Assembly: GCF_000718635.1 (NCBI RefSeq)
Contig: NZ_JOBF01000029.1
Coordinates: forward strand, 26,451-90,450
From: Streptomyces varsoviensis
GTDB taxonomy: Bacteria > Actinomycetota > Actinomycetes > Streptomycetales > Streptomycetaceae
Reading direction: 5' to 3'
Length of the DNA stretch: 64,000 bases
Shown: positions 22,217-30,107 of the stretch, piece after piece
Layout of the letters: each line of letters starts with the position of its first letter
Position numbering within the stretch: position 1 is the stretch's first letter
The notes under the pieces: generated by a model
Told to the model about the DNA's origin: nothing
Seen by the model: the letters and a program-made list of their open reading frames with translations, nothing else
Database searches by the model: none
Translations under genes and position numbers: made by a program

Positions 22217-22239
22217 ACGGTACGACCCCCCACTGACAA
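22217..22239 (-). promoter_or_regulatory. PafBC-type DNA-damage promoter of uvrB (exact match)
   Basis: On the minus strand TTGTCAGTG, 8 bp, then TACCGT, then 6 bp to the ATG. All fixed positions of the known actinobacterial motif TTGTCRGTG-N8-TANNNT match, and the distance predicts leaderless mRNA. Confidence 0.85.
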
Positions 22240-22409
22240 TGGCCCTGCCGTCGGGGTCCGAGGCCGGTCCGGCGGCCCGAGGAGGGGCGAGATATCCCCG
22301 AAGCGCAGCGATGCCCGCGCGCGCTCGCCGGATATCCCGTACTTATCTTCTTGTACGCCACATCCGGGACGCTCACCCCGGCCCGGACCGGACGCCGCGA
22401 GGAGACCGT

Positions 22410-23351
22410 ATGCAACTGCGCCCCGCCGTCGCCGTCGCCAGCGCGCTTCTGGGCGTGTCCGCGCTGCTCACCGGACCCGCCCACGCCCACTCCACCGCCG
22501 CCGCCACCCCATCGCACGCCCCCCTCGTCATCGGCCACCGCGGCTCGCCCGTCAGCGCGCCCGAGAACACCCTCGCCTCCGTCGACGCCGCCGCCCGCCT
22601 CGGCATCACCTGGGTCGAGAACGACGTCCAGCGGACCAAGGACGGCGCGCTGGTCGTCCTGCACGACACCACCCTCAGCCGGACGACCGATGTGGAACAG
22701 CGCTATCCGAACCGCTCGCCGTGGCGGGTGGCGGACTTCACACTCGCCGAGATCGAGCGGCTCGACGCGGGAAGCTGGTACGGCCGCCGGTTCGCCGGGC
22801 AGCGCGTGCCGACCCTCGGCCGCTACCTCGACCGCGTCGAGCGGAACCGCCAGAACCTCCTCATGGAGGTCAAGGCGCCGGAGCTCTACCCCGGCATCGA
22901 GCGCCGCATCACCTCCGAGCTGCGCCGCCGGGGCTGGCTCGACCGCCCGCACGTCGCCCGCCGGCTGGTCCTCCAGAGCTTCAACGCCGCCTCACTGCGG
23001 ACCCTCCACCGGCTCCGCCCCGACCTCACCCTCGGCTTCCTCGGCGCCCCCAAGACCGGCGAGCTCCGCTCGTACGCCGCGTACGCCGATCAGATCAATC
23101 CGAACCACAAATCCGTCACCCCGTCCTACCTCCGCGCCGTCCACGCGCTCCGCGGCCCGCACGGCCGCGCCCTGCGGCTCTCGGCGTGGACCGTCGACGA
23201 CGTCGGCACCGCGCGGTCCCTGGCCCGGATGGGCGTGGACGGAATCATCACCAACAAGCCCGCGGAGATCCGCAGGGCCCTGAACGACGGGGCGCGCCGC
23301 CTGCCAGGGGGCGCCGCCGATTCGCGCGCCCGCGTGCCGTCAGCGGCCTGA
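22410..23351 (+). CDS. Secreted glycerophosphodiester phosphodiesterase
   Basis: The 313-residue protein has a signal peptide (about residues 1-27, cleavage after AHA) and a GDPD TIM barrel. HRG at 43-45 with PENT at 51-54, then WVENDVQ (acidic metal ligands) and LHDTTLSRTTD (second catalytic His), are the complete active-site set for hydrolysis of glycerophosphodiesters to glycerol-3-phosphate. It probably recovers phosphate and glycerol outside the cell. GAGGAG lies 5 bp before the ATG at 22410; the longer frame upstream overlaps the uvrB promoter. Confidence 0.92.
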   Translation: MQLRPAVAVASALLGVSALLTGPAHAHSTAAATPSHAPLVIGHRGSPVSAPENTLASVDAAARLGITWVENDVQRTKDGALVVLHDTTLSRTTDVEQRYPNRSPWRVADFTLAEIERLDAGSWYGRRFAGQRVPTLGRYLDRVERNRQNLLMEVKAPELYPGIERRITSELRRRGWLDRPHVARRLVLQSFNAASLRTLHRLRPDLTLGFLGAPKTGELRSYAAYADQINPNHKSVTPSYLRAVHALRGPHGRALRLSAWTVDDVGTARSLARMGVDGIITNKPAEIRRALNDGARRLPGGAADSRARVPSAA

Positions 23352-23607
23352 TCCCGCGCGCCGAAACGTGGCGCTGAAACGTAACGCCGCAGCGTGACGC
23401 CATGGCGCGACCGCCGGACGCCGCGACGCCCGCCGCCCACGTCCCGTACGGACGGGCGTCGGCCGTCGCGGCCCCGGAGGCCCCCGAGCCGTCGCGGTCC
23501 CGCACGGTCCCTGGCACACCCGACGCCCCGACGCCCCTGATGGCTCTGATGGCTCTGATGGCCCCGCACGGTCCCCGACGGCCCCTGAGCACCGCTCGCC
23601 CGGCCGA
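23352..23607. other. Intergenic region with short tandem repeats
   Basis: Together with the promoter and leader of the next gene this makes a gap of about 330 bp. It contains repeated AACGT motifs near 23365-23400 and a triple 9-bp repeat CTGATGGCT at 23537-23563. No coding frame with a ribosome binding site was seen. Confidence 0.5.
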
Positions 23608-23630
23608 TTGTCAGTGGCAGCCCCTAGCGT
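23608..23630 (+). promoter_or_regulatory. PafBC-type DNA-damage promoter of the WGR-propeller gene (exact match)
   Basis: TTGTCAGTG, 8 bp, TAGCGT. All fixed consensus positions match. The start point would be near 23637, giving a leader of about 46 nt with GGGAGAGGGG before the GTG at 23683. Confidence 0.85.
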
Positions 23631-23682
23631 TCCCCGCAGTAGAGATCGGCCGCCCGTGGCCGACCTGGGAGAGGGGTATGCC

Positions 23683-25122
23683 GTGACGCAGGCGTCGGGC
23701 GACAGGACGTATCTGGAGCTGTCACAGGAGGGCGGCGGGGCGCACAAGTTCTATGAGGTGACCGTGGACGGTCTCACCGTCTCCGTGCGGTACGGACGGA
23801 TCGGCGCCGCCGGCCAGTCGCAGACGTCCTCCTTCCCGACCGCCGAGAAGGCGCGGGCCGCCGCGGCGAAGAAGATCGGCGAGAAGGTCCGCAAGGGGTA
23901 CGCGCCGGCCGTGCAAGGCGGGCGCGCCGCCCGCGCCGTGACACGCCGTCAGGTCGCCTCCGCCCCGTCGACGGCGCGCGCAGTGGCCCCCGTGCTGTGG
24001 CGGTTCCGTACGGGCTCCGCCGCGTTCGGCATCCACATCGGCGAGGACCGCTGCTGGGTGGGCAACCAGGCCGGCGACGTCTACACGCTCGCCCACGACG
24101 GTGAGGTGCTGTCCCGCTACCGGCTGCCGGACGGCGTCAAGTGCCTGGTGGCGGACGACTTCTGGATCTACGCGGGCTGCGACGACGGCACGGTCTACGA
24201 CCTGTCCTCCAAGCTGCCCTTCGCCGCCTACCAGATCGCGGCGGACGTCGACATCTTCTGGCTCGACGTCCACGAGGGCGTGCTCAACGTGGCGGACCGG
24301 AACGGCGGTCTGACGGTCATCGACCACGAGGACGAGTACCAGTGGTCGCGCAAGAGCACCGGCGTGCACGCCTGGATGGTGCGCCGTGACGAACGCGCCG
24401 TCTACCACGGCCACGATCACGGCGTGACGGCCTACGCCCCCGACGGCGGCGGCGAGTTGTGGCACACGAACACCAACGGCGCGGTGCTGTTCGGCTGGCA
24501 GGAGGACGACGCCGTCTACGCGGGCACCGGGCGCCACGTCGTGCAGCGCCTGTCGAAGGCGACGGGCCGGACGGAGGCGGCCTACCAGTGCGACACCGCG
24601 GTCTACTCCTGCGCCACCGCCCCCGGCGGGCGCTACGTCTTCGCGGGCGACTCCGCGTCCTCCGTGTACTGCTTCGCGGCGGACGGCACCCGGCTGTGGA
24701 AGCTGGGCACCGGCGGCGGTTCGGCGCTGTCGATGCAGTACCTCGACGAGAAGCTCTACATGGTCACCACGGACGGCTCGCTGGTGTGCGTCGACGCGAC
24801 GGAGGCCGCGATCGCCGCCGCGCGGACCGGCACCGTCCCGGTCCCCGTGGACGTCAAGTCGGCCGAGGCGCTGCCCACGTACGCGCCGACGACCACGCTC
24901 GCGACCGTGACGGCCGCCCGGGCGTCGGGCGTCGTCGTCGAGTGCGTCGAGGAGGGCGGCCGGCTCCGGGTGCATGTCGTCTCGGAAGGCTACGAGCCCT
25001 TGTGGAACGTGCAGTTCCCGCGCCGGATACGCGAGCCCGGCGTCCGCTATGTGGTCGACGCGCTCTCGCCCGCCCCGGCCGGCTTCTACCGCGTCCGCGG
25101 CGAGATCAAGCGCCTGCTGTGA
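23683..25122 (+). CDS. WGR domain + PQQ-type beta-propeller protein
   Basis: The 479-residue protein starts with a WGR domain (about residues 10-75: RTYLELSQEGGGAHKFYEV, then SVRYGRIGAAGQSQTSSF), the nucleic-acid-linked domain of PARPs and MolR-like proteins. A basic linker follows, then a propeller of repeated YxxxGxxxGxVY-type blades (GNQAGDVYTLAHDGEVL, AGCDDGTVYDLSSKL, FAGDSASSVYCFAADGTRLW). No catalytic residues seen, no signal peptide. The GTG at 23683 has GGGAGAGGGG upstream; a nearby ATG is out of frame. The PafBC-type promoter links it to DNA damage. Its 3' end overlaps the convergent gene by 17 bp. Confidence 0.85.
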   Translation: MTQASGDRTYLELSQEGGGAHKFYEVTVDGLTVSVRYGRIGAAGQSQTSSFPTAEKARAAAAKKIGEKVRKGYAPAVQGGRAARAVTRRQVASAPSTARAVAPVLWRFRTGSAAFGIHIGEDRCWVGNQAGDVYTLAHDGEVLSRYRLPDGVKCLVADDFWIYAGCDDGTVYDLSSKLPFAAYQIAADVDIFWLDVHEGVLNVADRNGGLTVIDHEDEYQWSRKSTGVHAWMVRRDERAVYHGHDHGVTAYAPDGGGELWHTNTNGAVLFGWQEDDAVYAGTGRHVVQRLSKATGRTEAAYQCDTAVYSCATAPGGRYVFAGDSASSVYCFAADGTRLWKLGTGGGSALSMQYLDEKLYMVTTDGSLVCVDATEAAIAAARTGTVPVPVDVKSAEALPTYAPTTTLATVTAARASGVVVECVEEGGRLRVHVVSEGYEPLWNVQFPRRIREPGVRYVVDALSPAPAGFYRVRGEIKRLL

Positions 25123-25753
25123 ACCCGCTCCACGCGGGACGGCGCGGGTCGTCGGCCCGTACGACCACATGGGCGGCGTCCTCGGGCCGCACCTCGTCCG
25201 CGTAGCGCGCGAACGCGGGTACGGTCCAGGCCGCCGCGGCCTCCGTGTGGCGCGCCAGCGCGGCGGGCGACATCCGCAGGTGCACGGCGAGGTCGAAGGG
25301 GAACCAGTGCCCGAGGAGGAACGGGCCGTGCACGATCACGACGCCTCCGGGCGGCACCGTCAGATACGGGCTCCGGGTCGCCCGGTCCGCCACGGGGTCC
25401 CACAGATCGGGCAGCACCCGTCCGCTGCCGCCGGGCTCCAGCGGGGCGAACACCTCGCGGTGCAGGGCTCCGGAGTCGAGCCACAGGTCGTAGTACGCGT
25501 CGGCGTCCTGATGCCCGTATTCGAAGCGCAGCGACGCGGCCCGCAGGAATCCGCCGGTCCCGATGACGGCCACCGGCCGTCCCCGCGCCCGCAGTTCCTC
25601 GGCCAGGTCCTGGGCCAGTTCGGCGGGCCGGGCGGCGGGGGCCCCGTCGACGGCGACCCGCAGCCAGGGGCTGCCGTCCTCGGCCTTCGCCTCCGCGATC
25701 CGCTCCCCGAGCGCCTGTGTCAATCGCGTCCACGAGATCGCTTCCCACTGCAC
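25106..25753 (-). CDS. Uridine kinase-like protein with a degenerate P-loop
   Basis: The 215-residue protein has the layout of actinobacterial proteins named uridine kinase: WLRVAVDGAPAARPAELA where the P-loop should be, a GGFLRAASLRFEYGHQDADAYYD segment (split in text: substrate region with a phosphate-sensing Arg), VVIVHGPFLLGHW and C-terminal RADDPRRPAW. The Walker A Lys-Ser/Thr is missing (GAPAARPA), so ATP binding may be lost or altered. The GTG at 25753 is preferred since homology-like sequence starts there; an alternative GTG lies at 25768. It overlaps the convergent WGR gene tail-to-tail. Confidence 0.65.
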   Translation of the reverse strand: MQWEAISWTRLTQALGERIAEAKAEDGSPWLRVAVDGAPAARPAELAQDLAEELRARGRPVAVIGTGGFLRAASLRFEYGHQDADAYYDLWLDSGALHREVFAPLEPGGSGRVLPDLWDPVADRATRSPYLTVPPGGVVIVHGPFLLGHWFPFDLAVHLRMSPAALARHTEAAAAWTVPAFARYADEVRPEDAAHVVVRADDPRRPAWSGFTAGA

Positions 25754-25780
25754 GCACCCATGATGCACGCTCGGCCCCGG

Positions 25781-27064
25781 TCAGCGCGGCGAGGCAGCCG
25801 GAGGCGGGGAGGGAGCCGGAGGCGGGGAGGGAGCCGGAGGTATCGAGGGAGCCGGGGGGATCGAGTCGTCGCGCTGCCGCAGCGCCGTCAGCGCGTCCAC
25901 CGGGTCCTCGGCGGCGGGGCCGGCCGGCCACCAGTCCGGTTCGGGGCCGGGGTCCGCCTCGTAGGGGTACCAGCGGCCGTCGTGACCGTAGCGGAGCTGG
26001 AGGCCGCGGGCGTCGTCGGTGAGGTGGTTGTGGCGGGGGCGCAGCGGTGGCAGTCCGGCGGCGGCCAGGGCGGGGCGGGCCCGGTCGAAGGGGCCGGCCG
26101 GCGGGTTCCAGGCGGTTTCGAGGAGCGTCAGGCCCTCCAGTCCGCCCTGCCGCCAGGCGGCCACCGCGCGGGCCATGTCCGTCGGGGTGCGGCCGGTCCC
26201 GGCGGCCAGGCGCCGGTAGAGGGTGCGGGTGGTGGCGGTCAGCCCGGAGGTGGGCCGGGTGGCGGCGAGCCGCACGGCGTCCTGCCAGGGGGTGAGGCCG
26301 GGCCGCGGGTCGCCGCCCGTGGTGAGGAACGCGTGGGCTCGGGCGGCGGCGTCGGTCGCCAGCAGGTCGAGCGCCGCCGCGTCCACGGGCAGCGGGCCGG
26401 CGGACGGGAGCGCCGGGGGTATGCCGGGGCGCGGAGGGACGGGAAGCGGCTCCGGCAGGGCCGCCGGGGCGGGCCGGGGCGGGGCGCAGAGCGCGGCTTT
26501 GGCGTCGACGCCCGACCGTACGGCCGGTGACTCACGGGAGGCGTGGGCCGCGTTGCGGCGGGCGAGGTCGTCGAGGAGCGCGCGTTCGTCGCGGCCCCGC
26601 ATCAGGAGGAGGACGAGCGGGTCCGCGTCCAGCAGTCGGGCGGCCTCGTAGCAGAGGGCGGCCGCGTGTTTGCACGGGTGCCCCCGGTCGGGGCAGGAGC
26701 ACCGGGGCGACAGTTCCCCGGGGCCCGGCAGCAGCGGCACCCCGGCCTCGGCGGCGGCGTCGGCGAGCGCGTGCGGCATGTCCTTGTCGAGGAGGGCCGC
26801 GATGTGCGACGGCTGGGCGGCCACCGCGCTCAGGAAGCGGTCCCAGTCGTCGTCGGAGAAGACGTCCAGCTCGATGCCGGTGCGGTACGGGCGCGAGCGG
26901 CTGCCGTCGACGCGGGCCCCGATGCGGCCGGGTGTGACGGTGATGTCGTGGACGTGGCCGCCGCGCGCGTAGGTGCGGCCCCGGGAGAGCCGGCCGGCGT
27001 CGAGCGACGCGCTCTCCAGGGCCTCGATCCAGGCGTTGCCCCACCGGGACTCGGCGAAGGTCAT
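25781..27064 (-). CDS. SWIM zinc-finger protein
   Basis: 427 residues. A conserved N-terminus (TFAESRWGNAWIEALE, then RGRTYARGGHVHDITVTPGR) precedes the SWIM motif CSCPDRGHPCKHAAALCY at about residues 121-138, a zinc-binding CxC...CxH module found in DNA-related proteins and in partners of SWI2/SNF2 ATPases. The C-terminal half is Pro/Ala-rich and ends in tandem Pro-Pro-Ala-Pro-Ser repeats. Its ATG overlaps the SNF2 helicase stop (ATGA), giving translational coupling; this pairing recurs in actinobacteria. Expected to work with the helicase on nucleic acid, exact role unknown. Confidence 0.87.
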   Translation of the reverse strand: MTFAESRWGNAWIEALESASLDAGRLSRGRTYARGGHVHDITVTPGRIGARVDGSRSRPYRTGIELDVFSDDDWDRFLSAVAAQPSHIAALLDKDMPHALADAAAEAGVPLLPGPGELSPRCSCPDRGHPCKHAAALCYEAARLLDADPLVLLLMRGRDERALLDDLARRNAAHASRESPAVRSGVDAKAALCAPPRPAPAALPEPLPVPPRPGIPPALPSAGPLPVDAAALDLLATDAAARAHAFLTTGGDPRPGLTPWQDAVRLAATRPTSGLTATTRTLYRRLAAGTGRTPTDMARAVAAWRQGGLEGLTLLETAWNPPAGPFDRARPALAAAGLPPLRPRHNHLTDDARGLQLRYGHDGRWYPYEADPGPEPDWWPAGPAAEDPVDALTALRQRDDSIPPAPSIPPAPSPPPAPSPPPAASPR

Positions 27065-30015
27065 CGCGGCCTCCTCAGGGTCACCAGCTCGGCGAGTTCG
27101 GCGTCGCTCAGCTCGGTGAGCGCCGCCTCGCCGCCGCTGAGCACCGCGTCGGCCAGGGCGCGCTTCGCCTCCAGCAGCTCGGCGACGCGGTCCTCGACCG
27201 TGCCCTCGGTGACGAGGCGGTGGACCTGCACGGGCTGGGTCTGGCCGATGCGGTACGCGCGATCGGTCGCCTGGTCCTCGACGGCCGGGTTCCACCAGCG
27301 GTCGTAGTGCACGACGTGGCTCGCGCGGGTGAGGTTGAGGCCCGTGCCGGCCGCCTTCAGCGACAGCAGGAAGACGGGGACCTCGCCGGACTGGAAGCGG
27401 TCGACGAGCTGCTCGCGCCGGCCGACGGGGGTGCCGCCGTGCAGCAGTTGGGAGGGCACGCCGCGCGCCGTCAGGTGGGCGGAGAGCAGCCGGGCCATCT
27501 CCACGTACTGCGTGAAGACCAGGACCGACCCGCCCTCGGCGAGGATGGTGTCCAGCAGTTCGTCGAGCAGTTCCAGCTTTCCCGAACGGCCGGCCAGCCG
27601 CGCGCCGCCCTCCTTCAGGTACTGGGCGGGGTGGTTGCAGACCTGCTTCAGGGCGGTGAGCAGCTTCATCACCAGGCCGCGCCGCGCCATGCCCTGGGCC
27701 CCCTCGATGTTCACGAGGGTCTCCCGGACCACGGCCTCGTAGAGGGCGGCCTGTTCGGGCAGCAGCGCCACCGGCTGGTCGGTCTCCGTCTTGGGCGGCA
27801 GTTCGGGGGCGATGCCCGGGTCGGACTTCTTCCGGCGCAGCAGGAAGGGCGCGACGATGCGGGACAGGCGCTCGACGGCCTCCTGGGACTGCTCGTCGTC
27901 CTCGCCGCCCTCGATGGCTCGCGCGTGGCGGGCCCGGAAGTTCTTGAGTGAGCCCAGCAGCCCGGGGGTGGTCCAGTCCAGGAGCGCCCACAGTTCGGAG
28001 AGGTTGTTCTCCACGGGGGTGCCGGTGAGGGCGATCCGGGCGGCGGAGGGGATCGTGCGCAGCGCCACGGCGGTGGAGGCGTACGGGTTCTTCACGTGCT
28101 GCGCCTCATCCGCCACCACCAGGCCCCAGGGGTGCGCGGCCAGCTCCTCGGCGCTGGAGCGCATCGTGCCGTACGTGGTGAGCACGAAGCCGTCTCCCGC
28201 GCCGTCCAGGGAACGTCCGGCGCCGTGGAAGCGGCGTACGGGGACGCCGGGGGCGAAGCGCTCGATCTCGCGCTGCCAGTTGCCCAGCAGGGACGCCGGG
28301 CAGACCACCAGGGTGGGGCGGGCGGACGCGCGGTGCAGGTGGAGGGCGATGACGGTGACCGTTTTGCCGAGCCCCATGTCGTCGGCGAGGCAGCCGCCGA
28401 GGCCGAGGGAGGTCAGCCGGTCGAGCCACCCGAGGCCGCGTAGCTGGTACTCGCGGAGGGTGGCGTGCAGTCTGGGCGGCTGGACGGCGGGTTTGGCCTC
28501 GGCGGTGAGCCGGTCGCGCAGTACGGCGAGGGCCCCGGTGGGCACGGCCGCGATCTGTTCGCCGTCGACCTCGGCGGTGCCCGTGAGGGTCATGGCCAGC
28601 GCTTCGGCGGGGTCAAGCCGCCCCAGGTCGCGTCGGCGGGCCTTGCGTACGAGGGCGGGGTCGACGAGCACCCACTGGTCGCGCAGGCGCACGACGGGCC
28701 GGTGCGCCTCGGCGAGCGCGTCCATTTCCCGCTCGGTGAGCGGGGAGCCGCCGATCGCGAGCTGCCAGCGGAATTCGAGGATCTGCTCCGCGTCGAAGAA
28801 GCTCGGCTCGTCGGAGGCGGTGCCCGGGGCGATCCGTACGACGGCGCGGGCGGTCAGGTCGCGGGCCAGCTCCCGGGGCCAGTGGACGGCGACCCCGGCC
28901 GCCGACAGCCGCGGGGCGGCCATGCCGAGCAGTTCGTTCAGCTCGTCCTCGTCGAGCGTCAGGATGTCGGGGACGGGCCGCTCCAGGAGGCGGCCGAGGG
29001 GTGGCCATACGCGGGCGGCGCGCCGGAGCGAGAGAACCGTGTCGACGCGGGCGCGCGCCCCGAAATGCGCCCCTGCGCGCCCCTCCCACAGTGCGGCCGC
29101 GTCCGCGAGCAGGGTGGGGTCGGTGAGGCTGTGGACCTGGACGACGGCGGCCGCGAACGCCCCGTCCTCCTCGTAGAGGTCGTCCGCGCGCAGGTCCAGG
29201 CGGAGCGAGAGCCGCACCCCGCCGTCCGTCCCGGCGGCGGCTTCCGCAGCCCACTCGCGCAGCGCGGGCAGCCGGTGCACGGCGCGAGCGGCGTACGGCG
29301 CGCCGGCCGCGTACGGCGCGGCGGGCGTCCTCGGCAGCGTGTCCGCGACCGCGTCCAGCAGCGCCCGTACGAGGCCGTCGGGGTCCGGGAGCCGGGGTGG
29401 GCCGGAGCCGGGCAGCGGCACGGCGTACGCCTCGGCGGGCATGGCCGCGGCGATCGCCCCCAGGTGTGCGACGTCCTCGGCGTCCAGCGGCCCCGCGCGC
29501 CAGGTGTCCGCGCCGGCGTCGGTCAGGCCGGGCAGCAGTCTGCCGCGCGCCACCAGGTGCAGTCCGTGGAGGACCGCGGCCCCCCAGGCGGCGGTCGCGG
29601 GGTGGGCCGCGGGATCGTGGCGGGCGCGGGCCAGCAGGGGGACGGCCTGGGCCAGGGGGAGCACGAGCGCGGGCACCGTGCGCCGCTGTACGCCGTCTCC
29701 GCTCCGGCGCACGACGGTCAGCTCAGTGCGCTCCCCCTCCGCCTCGGGGCGCTCGCCCTCGGGCAGAGGGTCGTCGCCGTCCGGATGCCAGAAGGCGAAG
29801 CCGCCCTCGCGCGGCGGTTCGCCCGGCAGGAAGATCGCGGCGCGGCGGGCCAGCGGGCCCGCGGCACCAGCCCGGCGCTCCGCCGGCTCGGGCCTCTCTC
29901 CGAGAGCGCTCCCCGAACCGGCCGCGCCGGCCTGATCGGGCGGCGAATCCGCCGATGGGCCACGAGGGTCGGCGGCGGCCGCAAGCCGCCCCGTCACCAG
30001 CCTCAACCGCCTCAC
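27061..30015 (-). CDS. SNF2-family DEAD/DEAQ helicase
   Basis: A SWI2/SNF2 translocase of about 984 residues: an N-terminal Ala-rich region, a bacterial SNF2-associated domain, then the ATPase: ADDMGLGKTVTV (Walker A, near residue 543), ADEAQHVKN (motif II, DEAQ), LTGTPVENNLSELW (motif III), GTGLNLTRASHVVHYDRWW and the C-terminal AYRIGQTQPVQVHR. Such enzymes remodel protein-DNA complexes; a bacterial analogue is RapA. Start is uncertain: GTG at 30015 (used) or 29997, both downstream of the predicted start point. A PafBC-type promoter precedes it. It drives the overlapping SWIM gene. Confidence 0.92.
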   Translation of the reverse strand: MRRLRLVTGRLAAAADPRGPSADSPPDQAGAAGSGSALGERPEPAERRAGAAGPLARRAAIFLPGEPPREGGFAFWHPDGDDPLPEGERPEAEGERTELTVVRRSGDGVQRRTVPALVLPLAQAVPLLARARHDPAAHPATAAWGAAVLHGLHLVARGRLLPGLTDAGADTWRAGPLDAEDVAHLGAIAAAMPAEAYAVPLPGSGPPRLPDPDGLVRALLDAVADTLPRTPAAPYAAGAPYAARAVHRLPALREWAAEAAAGTDGGVRLSLRLDLRADDLYEEDGAFAAAVVQVHSLTDPTLLADAAALWEGRAGAHFGARARVDTVLSLRRAARVWPPLGRLLERPVPDILTLDEDELNELLGMAAPRLSAAGVAVHWPRELARDLTARAVVRIAPGTASDEPSFFDAEQILEFRWQLAIGGSPLTEREMDALAEAHRPVVRLRDQWVLVDPALVRKARRRDLGRLDPAEALAMTLTGTAEVDGEQIAAVPTGALAVLRDRLTAEAKPAVQPPRLHATLREYQLRGLGWLDRLTSLGLGGCLADDMGLGKTVTVIALHLHRASARPTLVVCPASLLGNWQREIERFAPGVPVRRFHGAGRSLDGAGDGFVLTTYGTMRSSAEELAAHPWGLVVADEAQHVKNPYASTAVALRTIPSAARIALTGTPVENNLSELWALLDWTTPGLLGSLKNFRARHARAIEGGEDDEQSQEAVERLSRIVAPFLLRRKKSDPGIAPELPPKTETDQPVALLPEQAALYEAVVRETLVNIEGAQGMARRGLVMKLLTALKQVCNHPAQYLKEGGARLAGRSGKLELLDELLDTILAEGGSVLVFTQYVEMARLLSAHLTARGVPSQLLHGGTPVGRREQLVDRFQSGEVPVFLLSLKAAGTGLNLTRASHVVHYDRWWNPAVEDQATDRAYRIGQTQPVQVHRLVTEGTVEDRVAELLEAKRALADAVLSGGEAALTELSDAELAELVTLRRPR

Positions 30016-30074
30016 CGCCTCGCCGTCCGCCGTGCTCTCCGAGCCCGTTTCCCGTGTTGTCCGAGCGGTTCCCG

Positions 30075-30097
30075 AGTCTACGGAGGGGCACTGACAA
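30075..30097 (-). promoter_or_regulatory. PafBC-type DNA-damage promoter of the SNF2-SWIM operon (exact match)
   Basis: On the minus strand TTGTCAGTG, 8 bp, TAGACT, all fixed consensus positions matched. It lies within the 92-bp gap after the helicase-associated gene, so the SNF2-SWIM pair has its own damage-inducible promoter; leader about 50-70 nt. Confidence 0.85.
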
Positions 30098-30107
30098 TTC
30101 GGCCGGC

